A DNA stretch of 64,000 nt. Source: Ruminococcus sp. (GTDB taxonomy: Bacteria > Bacillota > Clostridia > Oscillospirales > Ruminococcaceae). Location: positions 1 to 64,000 of the forward strand of contig JAILFN010000067.1 in assembly GCA_024697545.1 (NCBI GenBank), written 5' to 3'. The notes beneath the pieces were generated by a model. It did no database searches. It worked only from the letters and a program-made list of their open reading frames with translations, and had not been told where the DNA came from. Below are positions 36,958-45,007 of the stretch, one piece after another. A program made the position numbers and the translations under genes. Every line of letters begins with the position of its first letter. Position 1 is the stretch's first letter.

Positions 36958-38028
36958 ATGATATATAATAGTATCGCGGCGAAACGGACGCTTGCCGCCT
37001 TTCTTCTTGCGGCTGTTATGCTGATACTGCTGCCGGTGACGGCTTATGCCGACGCACAGGCACAGTTCTATATCCCGAACAGCGCGGTGCCGCAGGGCTC
37101 TCAGTTCACAGTGTCGGTAGAGTTCAAAGCAAGCGGGAACATAGGCACCGTACAGGCGCAGATCTCCTACGACGAAACGGCGATCGAGTTTATAAGCTCA
37201 GACTTCGGCAACGGCGGCGGCGGTCTGGTGAATCTTATGGGATTCCCCGAAAGCGCTTCGGATTCAATGATGGTCAGCATGACCTTCCGTGCCCTTACCC
37301 CGGGCAGCTCGCAGCTTGACCTTATAAGCGGCTCGGTGATGTCGCCCGACGGCGTTATGCTTTCAAACTCGATAAACGCATATGCTTCCGTGACGGTGAG
37401 CGCGGCTGACACCGCTGCCGACAGCACCGCCGACGACAGCTCACAGTCTGATCCGCAGGACGGCAGAACGCCCTCGCATCCCGACAGCAGGAACACGGCT
37501 TCCGCACAGCTCAAGTCCATAACGCTCAGCGAAGGACAGCTGGTTCCCGAATTTTCGCCCGATGTATACGACTACACCGTGACGCTCCCCCACAGCATCG
37601 ACTATCTGTCAATAGATGCCGAGACGAGCGACCCCAACGCCGGGATATGGTTTGAAGGCTCGGAGTATCTTGCAGACGGCATCGTGCCGCGCACGATAAC
37701 CGTAACTTCTCCCGACGGCAGCGTGGTGAACGTTTATACTATAAGCGTGACAAGGCTTAGCGACGGCGAAAGTGAAGCCGCAGAGAACAGCGACAACGAT
37801 GAGTTCATAATCCCGGGCGATGAGGCTTACACCGACAGCGAAGCTATCACGACACTTTCCACAAAGACACCCGCCTCCCCCGACCTGCCCGACAGCGAAG
37901 GATCGGGCGTTGAGAAGCTTCGTGACAAGCTTATGCCGCTGCTCATAACCGCAATGGCAGTTATAGTCCTCGCGATCGTTATACTTATAGTATGGATCAG
38001 AAAGAAAAGCAAAAACAGGATAAGATAA
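36958..38028 (+). CDS. Surface-anchored cohesin-domain protein with cadherin-like repeat
   Basis: The 356-residue protein has a signal peptide (to about 32), a cohesin-like beta sandwich (about 35-150: QGSQFTVSVEFKASGNIGTVQAQISYDETAIEF), a Ser/Asp-rich linker, and a cadherin-like beta-sandwich domain (about 180-265: LKSITLSEGQLVPEFSPDVYDYTVTLP). A second acidic linker leads to a C-terminal transmembrane helix and basic tail. Cohesins bind dockerins in cellulosomes, but cohesin-fold domains also occur in unrelated surface proteins. No dockerin gene or other scaffoldin is in the window. It is monocistronic. Confidence 0.8.
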   Translation: MIYNSIAAKRTLAAFLLAAVMLILLPVTAYADAQAQFYIPNSAVPQGSQFTVSVEFKASGNIGTVQAQISYDETAIEFISSDFGNGGGGLVNLMGFPESASDSMMVSMTFRALTPGSSQLDLISGSVMSPDGVMLSNSINAYASVTVSAADTAADSTADDSSQSDPQDGRTPSHPDSRNTASAQLKSITLSEGQLVPEFSPDVYDYTVTLPHSIDYLSIDAETSDPNAGIWFEGSEYLADGIVPRTITVTSPDGSVVNVYTISVTRLSDGESEAAENSDNDEFIIPGDEAYTDSEAITTLSTKTPASPDLPDSEGSGVEKLRDKLMPLLITAMAVIVLAIVILIVWIRKKSKNRIR

Positions 38029-38033
38029 CAAAA

Positions 38034-38064
38034 GCCCCTCGAACGCTCAATGCGAACGAGGGGC
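38034..38064 (-). terminator. Terminator of the araC-type gene (possibly bidirectional)
   Basis: GCCCCTCG..CGC pairs with GCG..CGAGGGGC; on the minus strand TTTTGTT follows. It lies between two convergent genes and may stop both transcripts. Confidence 0.7.
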
Positions 38065-38079
38065 AGATCTTATCGATAA

Positions 38080-38844
38080 TCAAAAATCGTCGTCATCATC
38101 AAACTTCTTGCCTTCCCAGCTCAGGCGGAAGAAGCTCTCGCGGTACTGACGCGGAGTCATGCCCGTATGCTTGCGGAAGCAGGAGATAAAGTGGCTGTGC
38201 GAGCTGAAATTAAGATAATTTCCGATATCGAGAGGCGTGTAATCTGAGAATTTCAGCATATTCTTAGCCGCCTGTATCCTTCTTGACATAATGTAATCGG
38301 AGATGGTCACGCCGACCTCCTGCTTGAACAGCTTGGAAAGATACTGCGGAGTAAGCCCCAGCTTGTCTGCGAGCTCCTGCACACGGATACCGTTGTAGAT
38401 GTTGTTGTAGATAAGGTCAAGGCACATCAGAACGTGCTTTGAATAAGCCTCGCCCGAATTGACCTTCTGCATACGCTTTGTGTATTCGAGGAAAACCTCA
38501 CGGTGGATCTCGGAAAGCTGCTGCTGCGTATTGCTTACGTCAAGACGGTTGATATAGATGTCGCTTATTGTATAGGAAGTCTCCATAGGCATACCCGCCT
38601 CGATGCAGAACCTTGCGATAAGCGCTATCGTTATGACAAGATGATACTTTATATTGCGGACAGGATCCTGACTCAGCTTACCGTAACCCTCTACCGCAAG
38701 CGGGGTATAAAGAGACTTTACACGCTCGATATTTCCCGAGCTTACTGCCGAGTAAAACTCCAGTTCCTTTTCATACGGAGAATGAAGCAGCCCCGTTTCA
38801 CGCTGCCTGAACTCTCTGTCGGAAAGTTCTTTATTAATGCTCAT
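38080..38844 (-). CDS. AraC-family transcriptional regulator
   Basis: The 254-residue protein has a C-terminal AraC DNA-binding domain with two helix-turn-helix units: VQELADKLGLTPQYLSKLFKQEVG and the family signature NFSSHSHFISCFRKHTGMTPRQYR. The N-terminal 150 residues are helical and lack a recognisable sugar-binding cupin. Many such regulators in Ruminococcus control polysaccharide use. It is convergent to the cohesin-like gene. Two tandem promoters and a long leader lie upstream. Confidence 0.92.
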   Translation of the reverse strand: MSINKELSDREFRQRETGLLHSPYEKELEFYSAVSSGNIERVKSLYTPLAVEGYGKLSQDPVRNIKYHLVITIALIARFCIEAGMPMETSYTISDIYINRLDVSNTQQQLSEIHREVFLEYTKRMQKVNSGEAYSKHVLMCLDLIYNNIYNGIRVQELADKLGLTPQYLSKLFKQEVGVTISDYIMSRRIQAAKNMLKFSDYTPLDIGNYLNFSSHSHFISCFRKHTGMTPRQYRESFFRLSWEGKKFDDDDDF

Positions 38845-38997
38845 AAGCTATCACTCCAAATACTTAAATAATCGGTTCGCTTGCAGAAAGAGCCATCAAA
38901 ATGCTCATGTCAAACATTCGGATAAAAAATGTCAAGTATCATTGCACCGCGGATAAATGCGGCAGCAGATATCACTGTCATCAGGGGTATCATAGAT

Positions 38998-39026
38998 ATT
39001 ATACCATAAAAATATTCATTTGTAAA
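38998..39026 (-). promoter_or_regulatory. AraC-gene promoter P1
   Basis: TTTACA, 17 bp, TATAAT on the minus strand. Confidence 0.75.
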
Positions 39027-39027
39027 G

Positions 39028-39056
39028 ATTATAACATAAAAACCCCATTTTGTAAA
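39028..39056 (-). promoter_or_regulatory. AraC-gene promoter P2
   Basis: TTTACA, 17 bp, TATAAT on the minus strand, exactly 30 bp upstream of P1 and with a similar spacer (T-rich, TATG near the -10). Confidence 0.7.
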
Positions 39057-39289
39057 GCAAGGCAGCGCTGTTTTGTTAACGCTGCCCCACCTAACAGGAA
39101 TATGAAATTTGAAGAAACCGCTTAATTAGTTTTCATTGTCTCAATTTTACACTATAATCGCTCTCAGGTATATAAAAAATGTAAGATATCTTGATATAAT
39201 CTAATCTATTTTTCATTTATTCACAGATAATTATAAAAAAATATCATTTTTCCGTCTGACGAAGATTTGATTTTTTTCACAAAAAACTA

Positions 39290-39318
39290 TTGAAAAGAAT
39301 TTCAAAATATGTTATAAT
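39290..39318 (+). promoter_or_regulatory. Sigma-A promoter for the 39348 operon
   Basis: TTGAAA, 17 bp, TATAAT, 29 bp before the ATG at 39348. Confidence 0.8.
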
Positions 39319-39347
39319 GATTATTGTATTCTGAAAGGAGCCCGCAA

Positions 39348-39710
39348 ATGGATAAAGCTACCAAAGCCAAGATCAATAAGATAGTAAAAAAAATCAAAGC
39401 TTCCCGCGAAAAAGGCAGGGCAAAGGCAGATACGCCCGAGACTGCCGACTTTCCCTATCAGGTTGCAAGCCGCGCCGAAAGACTTATGATAGGTGCTTCA
39501 CTTGCGGCGGCTGCCGCTGTGCTTACTTCATCTTCACGCAGAAGGAAGAAACGCTCCTTTGTGAAGCGCGCAAAGACCTACTACGGCTGGCTGGGCGGAC
39601 TTTTGGATTCCACGGTCGCCAAGCAGATGAAGATAGACAACGAGCGCGAGTTTATCGACGAAGCTCTTGAAAACCTGAAGATTGAGGACGCGATAAGATT
39701 CGACCTCTGA
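39348..39710 (+). CDS. Basic protein with one short hydrophobic stretch
   Basis: From the ATG at 39348 (AAAGGAG 7 nt upstream) the protein has 120 residues. It starts with a Lys-rich segment, has a short Ala/Leu stretch (GASLAAAAAVL) and a very basic SSSRRRKKR patch, and ends with an acidic helix. No family recognised. It begins a run of closely spaced genes leading to acpS and nnrDE. The track's earlier start is a TTG upstream of the ribosome site. Confidence 0.7.
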   Translation: MDKATKAKINKIVKKIKASREKGRAKADTPETADFPYQVASRAERLMIGASLAAAAAVLTSSSRRRKKRSFVKRAKTYYGWLGGLLDSTVAKQMKIDNEREFIDEALENLKIEDAIRFDL

Positions 39711-39721
39711 GGACAACTGCC

Positions 39722-40072
39722 ATGACCAAATATTTTCTTGAATACCTGGAATGGCTTGACGGACAGCTGGCGTCGGAAGACACCGATCTCCGCAGGCTAA
39801 TGGAAATACACCGCGAAAAAATACGCTGCTTTCAGCACGAACGGCTGGTGCATCTTTTAGTCATGATACTCTTCGCACTATGCACCGTGGCGACCTTCCT
39901 TATAATAGTCGTCACCGAACGGGTAATACTCATACCTCTTGCACTTCTGCTGCTGGGGCTGCTGATACCTTATATCGCGCACTATTACTTTCTTGAAAAC
40001 AACACCCAGAAGCTTTACAGATACTACGACCGCATCGCCGAAAAGCTTGAAGGCGATGCTTTATACAGGTGA
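39722..40072 (+). CDS. Small two-helix membrane protein
   Basis: The 116-residue protein has an amphipathic N-terminus (LEYLEWLDGQLASED), then two transmembrane helices (about 42-64 and 68-90) and a C-terminal helix. It is not recognised. It follows the 39348 gene by 11 bp and the flavin reductase begins 4 bp after it, so all three are likely in one transcript. Confidence 0.75.
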   Translation: MTKYFLEYLEWLDGQLASEDTDLRRLMEIHREKIRCFQHERLVHLLVMILFALCTVATFLIIVVTERVILIPLALLLLGLLIPYIAHYYFLENNTQKLYRYYDRIAEKLEGDALYR

Positions 40073-40076
40073 ATAT

Positions 40077-40670
40077 ATGTCCGAAGAATTGTACAGTAAA
40101 CAAAGCTGGAAGGGCAGCGTCATAACCTCTCCCCTGCCGCCTACACTTGTCAGCTGCGGCAGCGGCGACAGCGCAAACCTGCTGACCGTAGCATGGACGG
40201 GTATATGCTGCACCCGCCCGCCGGTCGTTTACATTTCCGTAAGACCCGAAAGGTTTTCATACGGTCTTATCAAAAAAACGGGAGAGTTCGTCATAAACCT
40301 TCCGACCGAACCGCTTACCCGCGCGGTCGATCTTTGCGGGGTAAGATCGGGACGCGACTGCGATAAATTCGCGCTGGCAGGACTTGAACCCCGCGAGGCT
40401 TCGCAGGTCAGTGCGCCAATAATAGCACAGTGCCCCGTAAACATCGAATGCAAGGTGCGCGAGGTCATAGCCCTCGGTTCGCACGATATGTTTTTAGCCG
40501 ATGTCGTGGCAGTTGACGCCGCCGAGGAGCTTATCGACGAAAAAGGCAGACTGGCTCTTGAAAAGGCAGGGCTCATCGCCTACGCCCACGGTCAGTATTT
40601 CTCACTCGGCAAGGTGTTGGGGAGCTTCGGCTATTCTGTACGAAAGAAAAAACGCGCAAAGCGCAGATAA
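40077..40670 (+). CDS. Flavin reductase family protein
   Basis: From the ATG at 40077 the protein has 197 residues and a flavin-reductase-like FMN fold: NLLTVAWTGICCTRPPVVYISVRPERFSY, then GEFVINLPT and CKVREVIALGSHDMFLADV. Such proteins bind FMN and transfer hydride or electrons; some act as partners of other redox proteins. Unlike Hrb at the other end of the window it has no rubredoxin domain, and it ends in a basic KKKRAKRR tail. The track's upstream extension overlaps the previous gene and is unlikely. Confidence 0.88.
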   Translation: MSEELYSKQSWKGSVITSPLPPTLVSCGSGDSANLLTVAWTGICCTRPPVVYISVRPERFSYGLIKKTGEFVINLPTEPLTRAVDLCGVRSGRDCDKFALAGLEPREASQVSAPIIAQCPVNIECKVREVIALGSHDMFLADVVAVDAAEELIDEKGRLALEKAGLIAYAHGQYFSLGKVLGSFGYSVRKKKRAKRR

Positions 40671-40685
40671 AAAGGAGAAGGATCA

Positions 40686-41198
40686 ATGGATCTTTTTAAA
40701 GAGTTTATAGTAAAAAAAGAACTTACCCGAAACGAGAAGACTTCGAGGACGTTCATAATAATCGCCTGCGTGGCGTTTGCTGCGACTGTCCTCATACTCA
40801 CGCTGGGGACGATCCTTCAGATATTCGGCATCGTATTTGCCGCTGCGGGCATATACTTCGGCTGGCACATCATAAGCAGGTTCTTTGTCGAATACGAATA
40901 CATCGTGACCAACACCGATCTTGATATCGACAAAATCACAAATCAGGCTTCGCGCAAAAGACTCATAACCGTAGACCTCCACAAGGTAAGCGAGTACGGC
41001 AAGGTCGATGATAGCTTTGAGGCGGGCGAGGACGATACCGTTATACGCGCATACGCCTGCAACCCCGAGCTTGACGACTACTACCTCAGATTCACCCACA
41101 AGCAGTACGGAAGCTGCGTTCTGGTGTTCACGCCCAGTATGGAGATCATCGACATCATAAAGCCTTCGCTCCCGAGAAACGTGGTGGCTAAATTATGA
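40686..41198 (+). CDS. DUF6106-like membrane protein
   Basis: The 170-residue protein begins with MDLFKEFIVKKELTRNEK, followed by two close transmembrane helices (about 22-65) and a PH-like soluble domain (EYEYIVTNTDLDIDKITNQASRKR). This matches a small conserved clostridial family that I recall as DUF6106, function unknown. AAAAGGAG precedes the ATG; acpS overlaps its end by four bases. Confidence 0.75.
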   Translation: MDLFKEFIVKKELTRNEKTSRTFIIIACVAFAATVLILTLGTILQIFGIVFAAAGIYFGWHIISRFFVEYEYIVTNTDLDIDKITNQASRKRLITVDLHKVSEYGKVDDSFEAGEDDTVIRAYACNPELDDYYLRFTHKQYGSCVLVFTPSMEIIDIIKPSLPRNVVAKL

Positions 41199-41554
41199 TA
41201 GCGGGTGTCGGCTGCGACCTTATCGAGGTCGAAAGGGTAAAGCGCGCGGCTTCGAGAGAGAGCTTTTGCAGACGCGCATTCTCCGCAGAGGAGATGGAGT
41301 TTTTCTCACAGTTTCGGGATCCCGCGCAGGAGATGGCGGGGGTGTGGGCTGTCAAGGAAGCCTTTTCAAAATCCATCGGCACGGGCGTTCGCGGGTTTTC
41401 ACTCAACGAGATAACCGTCGCCCATGACGAGCTCGGCGCACCTTATCTGGTGCTCTGCGGAAACGCCGCAAAATGTGCAGGGGACAGAAGATTCCATATC
41501 AGCATCTCACATACAAAAGAATACGCGCAGGCTTTCTGCGTTGCTGAGAAATGA
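41195..41554 (+). CDS. acpS: Holo-[acyl-carrier-protein] synthase
   Basis: The 119-residue enzyme has the metal-binding GVGCDLIEVERVK near the start, WAVKEAFSKSIGTG in the middle and the C-terminal ISISHTKEYAQA strand. It transfers 4'-phosphopantetheine from CoA to acyl carrier protein. The length fits AcpS. Overlap with the previous gene and a 9-bp gap to nnrDE place it within the operon; an acpS-nnr pairing is common in Firmicutes. Confidence 0.95.
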   Translation: MIAGVGCDLIEVERVKRAASRESFCRRAFSAEEMEFFSQFRDPAQEMAGVWAVKEAFSKSIGTGVRGFSLNEITVAHDELGAPYLVLCGNAAKCAGDRRFHISISHTKEYAQAFCVAEK

Positions 41555-41563
41555 GGTATAAAC

Positions 41564-43075
41564 ATGGCGAGATTACTTACACCCGAACAGATGTCACAGG
41601 CAGAACAAACCAGCGAGCACCTCGGCACTCCCCTGTGGACGCTTATGCTAAATGCAGGCAGCGCGCTGGCTTCGATGATAAAGAGCCGTGCCGCAGAACG
41701 CCGCGCAAAGAAGATACTCTTCCTTTGCGGCAAGGGCAACAACGGCGGCGATGGATTTGTTGCCGCTGCAAAGCTCAAGGGCGGCGATCTGAAGATCAAG
41801 GTCAAGCTGATGTGCGGTATGCCCACGACCGAGCTTGCAAAGCGAGCTTACAACCTGCTTGAAAGCAAGGACTTTATCGACATCGCCGTGAACTATGACG
41901 CGGATATCATCGTAGACTGCATCTTCGGTCTGGGCTTCAAGGGCGAATTTGACGACCTGCTCGCGGCAGAGCTTTACGAGATCTCATTAAAGCCCGCATA
42001 CCGCATAGCCTGCGATATGCCGAGCGGCATAAACTGCTGCAACGGTGAAGCTGCCGCGGAGACACTTTTCTGCGACGAAACGCTCACCATGCACGCTCCC
42101 AAGCTCGGTATGTACCTCAGACCCGCAAAGAGCTTCTGCGGAAAGATAAGCGTAGCGGATATCTCGATACCAAACAACTGGGCAGCGCAGCTTGATGATG
42201 ACACCATCATCGAGACCGCAGAACCCGAATACTTAAAGAAGCTCTTCCCGTACAGAAACGAGGTCGATCACAAGAACAGATTCGGCAGGCTGCTTATGAT
42301 CTGCGGCTCGGAAAACTATGTCGGTGCGGCTGCCATAGCTTCAAGGGCGGCACTCAGAAGCGGCTGCGGCATCGTTCAGCTCGCAGCTCCTAAGTTCGTT
42401 ATACAGTGCATCTCGGGCAACGCCCCCGAATGTGTATACACCCCATTGCCCTCAGACGACGAAGGCTTTATCAGCGAGGAGGCGATCCCGCGCCTTAACG
42501 AGCTTATCGACGGTGCCGACGCGGTAGTGATCGGCTGCGGTCTCGGCTGCACCGAAGGCACTATGAAGATCATTGAGGAGATCGTCAAAAAATGCAGGGT
42601 GCCGCTTGTCATCGACGCCGATGGAATAAATCAGCTTGCCAAGCATATAGATGTATTGAGGGAAAAGAAATGTGAGATAATCCTTACCCCACACATCGCC
42701 GAGCTTGCAAGGCTCTGCGCCACCGACAACGCCGACGCGAAGCTTCACCGCTACCGCCTCGCGCGGGAGCTTTGCTTTAAGTACGGAGTTACCGTTCACG
42801 CAAAGGACGCGACCTCAATAACCATCAAGGACAGGCTTGCATACGTCACCGATTTCGGCACCTCGGCACTTGCAAAGGGCGGTTCGGGAGATATGCTCGC
42901 GGGGATCATCGGCTCGCTTCTCGCACAGGGTCTGAAGCCCAGAACGGCTTGTATGCTGGGAGACTACATCATGGGCAGCACTGCCGAGCTGCTGAGCGAT
43001 CAGTATTCCCCCGCAGCGATCACCGCAAGCGATATCATCAGCGCATTCAAGGATACACTCACAAAGATCAGTTAA
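41564..43075 (+). CDS. nnrDE: Bifunctional NAD(P)H-hydrate epimerase / ADP-dependent dehydratase
   Basis: The 503-residue protein joins an N-terminal YjeF epimerase domain (GKGNNGGDGFVAA, VDCIFGLGF, DMPSGIN) to a C-terminal kinase-like dehydratase domain (GRLLMICGSENYVGAA, GCGLG, VIDADGIN, AKGGSGDMLAG). It repairs damaged NAD(P)H hydrates, using ADP in the second step. The order and length match fused NnrDE proteins. It follows acpS by 9 bp. Confidence 0.96.
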   Translation: MARLLTPEQMSQAEQTSEHLGTPLWTLMLNAGSALASMIKSRAAERRAKKILFLCGKGNNGGDGFVAAAKLKGGDLKIKVKLMCGMPTTELAKRAYNLLESKDFIDIAVNYDADIIVDCIFGLGFKGEFDDLLAAELYEISLKPAYRIACDMPSGINCCNGEAAAETLFCDETLTMHAPKLGMYLRPAKSFCGKISVADISIPNNWAAQLDDDTIIETAEPEYLKKLFPYRNEVDHKNRFGRLLMICGSENYVGAAAIASRAALRSGCGIVQLAAPKFVIQCISGNAPECVYTPLPSDDEGFISEEAIPRLNELIDGADAVVIGCGLGCTEGTMKIIEEIVKKCRVPLVIDADGINQLAKHIDVLREKKCEIILTPHIAELARLCATDNADAKLHRYRLARELCFKYGVTVHAKDATSITIKDRLAYVTDFGTSALAKGGSGDMLAGIIGSLLAQGLKPRTACMLGDYIMGSTAELLSDQYSPAAITASDIISAFKDTLTKIS

Positions 43076-43094
43076 TTGTACAAAAAGCTGTACT

Positions 43095-43126
43095 ATCCCC
43101 TCGATGTATGTCGGGGGGATATTTTA
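43095..43126 (+). terminator. Terminator after nnrDE
   Basis: ATCCCCTCGA pairs with TCGGGGGGAT around a six-base loop, followed by ATTTTATT. Its short, interrupted T-run may allow read-through to the next lipoprotein gene. Confidence 0.6.
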
Positions 43127-43141
43127 TTAAGGAGTGGTCAT

Positions 43142-43630
43142 ATGTCAAATAAGCTTTTGAAGAAAACGGCGGCAGTATTTTCCGCAGCTGCACTCATCTG
43201 CCTGACGGGATGCAGCGGTACGGCAAAAGATGAACCCGCAAAGCTGCCGAAATATTTCAGCATACACGCCGAGATGACCGATGGAAAACTGAACGCGGGC
43301 GCCGACCTCACACGTTCTTCGGACGGCTGGCTCATGACTGTCACCTCCCCTGAGAACCTAAAGGATATGCAGTTTTTGCTTTCCGACGCGGGCTGGACGA
43401 TAAGCTGCGACGGGCTGAGCTATTCTGCGGGCGAGGGGCAGCTTCCCGCCTGTTCGCCGCTTCGCATGACGGCACGGGCTTTAGACGGCTGCACAAACGA
43501 AAAGCACAGCGGCAAGCTTGGCGGTCAGCGGTATGAAGTCGAGTTCAGGGACGGTATACCCTCTGGCATGACGGCAGAGAACGGACTGAAGGTCAGCTTT
43601 TCAAAATACAAAAAGACCGCACACTCATAA
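43142..43630 (+). CDS. Small uncharacterised lipoprotein
   Basis: From the ATG at 43142 (AAGGAG 7 nt upstream) the protein has 162 residues, with a lipoprotein signal ending in LTGC. The mature part is about 140 residues of mixed beta character (HAEMTDGKLNAGADLTRSSDGWLMTVTSP), resembling small secreted beta-rich lipoproteins without a named family. The track's 22-residue extension has no ribosome site. Its last codons overlap the terminator of the convergent gene. Confidence 0.75.
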   Translation: MSNKLLKKTAAVFSAAALICLTGCSGTAKDEPAKLPKYFSIHAEMTDGKLNAGADLTRSSDGWLMTVTSPENLKDMQFLLSDAGWTISCDGLSYSAGEGQLPACSPLRMTARALDGCTNEKHSGKLGGQRYEVEFRDGIPSGMTAENGLKVSFSKYKKTAHS

Positions 43631-43642
43631 GAATGTGCGGTC
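43611..43642 (-). terminator. Terminator of the 43667 gene, embedded in a convergent CDS
   Basis: GACCGCACA/TGTGCGGTC stem; on the minus strand TTTTTGT follows. The stem spans the stop codon of the plus-strand lipoprotein gene. Confidence 0.8.
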
Positions 43643-43666
43643 GGAAATATCGGTATTCAGCCGAGA

Positions 43667-44803
43667 TCATTCGAGAGCAGCGATAGCAGCTTCCTTAGCC
43701 TTGTCAAAGTCAAATCCTTCAACAGTGTTGGGGTCAACTACCAGCGACTCGTCCTCATATACGCAGTTGCCTGCTTCGTCATAGGTGAGGTTGCTGTTGA
43801 CTTCATCAAGATCGGGATACTCGTCAGCGGTGTAGGAAGCGCCGCCGGGGATATTCTCCTCGGGAACCGCGATGATGTTGCCGTCAGCGTCCTCAAATAC
43901 GAGATCTGCTACATAGAAGTCCATGTGAGACTTTACCTGCCAAGCCATTAAAGTGATATAGTTGGTCTCAAAGTCCTTGGAGAACTGAGCCTCACCGCCC
44001 TTGATGCCGGGACGGCACATAGCCTCGGTATAAGCCCACTGATTGGACCATGCGGTCTCATCGCCCTCAGCAGAAGCGTTGGAAGCCAGGCTGTACTCTA
44101 CAAGGTTGCCGTTCCAAACGTTGTTGTTGTTAACGCCGAATGCGCCGCCGTACCAGGGAACGCATACAGGGCTGAGCGTACCGGTATCATAAAGCTGCTG
44201 GTTGCGTCCGATGCAGACGAGGTCAGCCTTGATGGTGAAGATCTTCTCCATATCTTCCTCATGACCCTTGAAGAGCTTGTTCATATCAAATCTGATCTTG
44301 GGGATCATATACTTATAAGTGCCATCGGGCATTACCTGATAGCAAAGCTCATCTATCTTGAGCATATTAACGCCGGCAACTTCCTGAACGCTCAGGTCGC
44401 ATACAGCCTCATCGCCCTCATAGCCTTCTTCGCCGGGCTTCTTGCCGCCTACCTCTTCGTTGAACATCTCGGTAAAGGCGTTTACATCGGTATCAGCTGC
44501 AAATACGAGAGAAGCATTGTCGATGTTCTTGAGCTGATCCTTAATAGCGGATACGGGAGCGAACTCAGCGCCGCCCGCCTTTTCGGTGTCGTCACCCTCG
44601 CCCTCGCTGTCAGCGGGAGCTTCGGACTCAGCCTCAGTCTCGGCAGCCTCAGTCTCAGTCTCGGTAGCTTCGGTCTCGGCAGCGGTAGTTGTAGTAGTAG
44701 TCTCTTCCTTCTTGGAAGAGCTGTCGTTTCCGGACTCTCCGCAAGCAGTCATCATAGCACAAGCCATAGCAATAGCAACTGTGCAAGCTAAAAGCTTTTT
44801 CAT
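43667..44803 (-). CDS. Secreted lipoprotein, possible carbohydrate- or ligand-binding
   Basis: The 378-residue protein has a lipoprotein signal with lipobox MTAC, a long Thr/Glu/Ala linker (about 32-75), and a folded domain with YMIPKIRFDMNKLFKG, WYGGAFGVNNNNVWNGN and HMDFYVADLVFEDADG. The last part has the look of a beta-sandwich binding domain. I cannot name the family. It is monocistronic with its own promoter and terminator, next to another secreted protein. A role in substrate capture at the cell surface is an inference from layout. Confidence 0.75.
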   Translation of the reverse strand: MKKLLACTVAIAMACAMMTACGESGNDSSSKKEETTTTTTAAETEATETETEAAETEAESEAPADSEGEGDDTEKAGGAEFAPVSAIKDQLKNIDNASLVFAADTDVNAFTEMFNEEVGGKKPGEEGYEGDEAVCDLSVQEVAGVNMLKIDELCYQVMPDGTYKYMIPKIRFDMNKLFKGHEEDMEKIFTIKADLVCIGRNQQLYDTGTLSPVCVPWYGGAFGVNNNNVWNGNLVEYSLASNASAEGDETAWSNQWAYTEAMCRPGIKGGEAQFSKDFETNYITLMAWQVKSHMDFYVADLVFEDADGNIIAVPEENIPGGASYTADEYPDLDEVNSNLTYDEAGNCVYEDESLVVDPNTVEGFDFDKAKEAAIAALE

Positions 44804-44853
44804 TTAGATTACCTCCAATATCATTAGTAAAAAGTATAGTATCTAACGATTAA

Positions 44854-44882
44854 ATTATATCACAAATACGGTTTTCTTTCAA
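44854..44882 (-). promoter_or_regulatory. Sigma-A promoter for the 43667 lipoprotein
   Basis: TTGAAA, 17 bp, TATAAT on the minus strand. Confidence 0.75.
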
Positions 44883-44958
44883 TATCCTATTTGCACAAAT
44901 CGGCAGATTCTTTATAGTAACATTCTACAGAAAACGATTACTTTTTCCAACAAAATAC

Positions 44959-44991
44959 ACAAAAAAGGCTGTGCCCGAAAGACACAGCCTT
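44959..44991 (-). terminator. Terminator of the 45008 gene
   Basis: AAGGCTGTG/CACAGCCTT stem; six T residues follow on the minus strand. Confidence 0.85.
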
Positions 44992-45007
44992 AATGTATCG
45001 TTATTGA

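Larger units (their letters stand above)
38845..39347. other. 503-bp intergenic region with three promoters
   Basis: AT-rich region between divergent genes. It contains two tandem minus-strand promoters for the araC-type gene, one plus-strand promoter for the 39348 gene, a GGCAGCG/CGCTGCC hairpin (39061-39086) without a T-run, and an untranslated araC leader of about 145 nt. I see no coding sequence or RNA gene in it. Confidence 0.6.

Noticed and set aside
44590-44720. Short tandem repeat near the start of the 43667 lipoprotein
   Set aside because: It is the Thr/Glu/Ala linker in coding sequence, not a separate repeat element.
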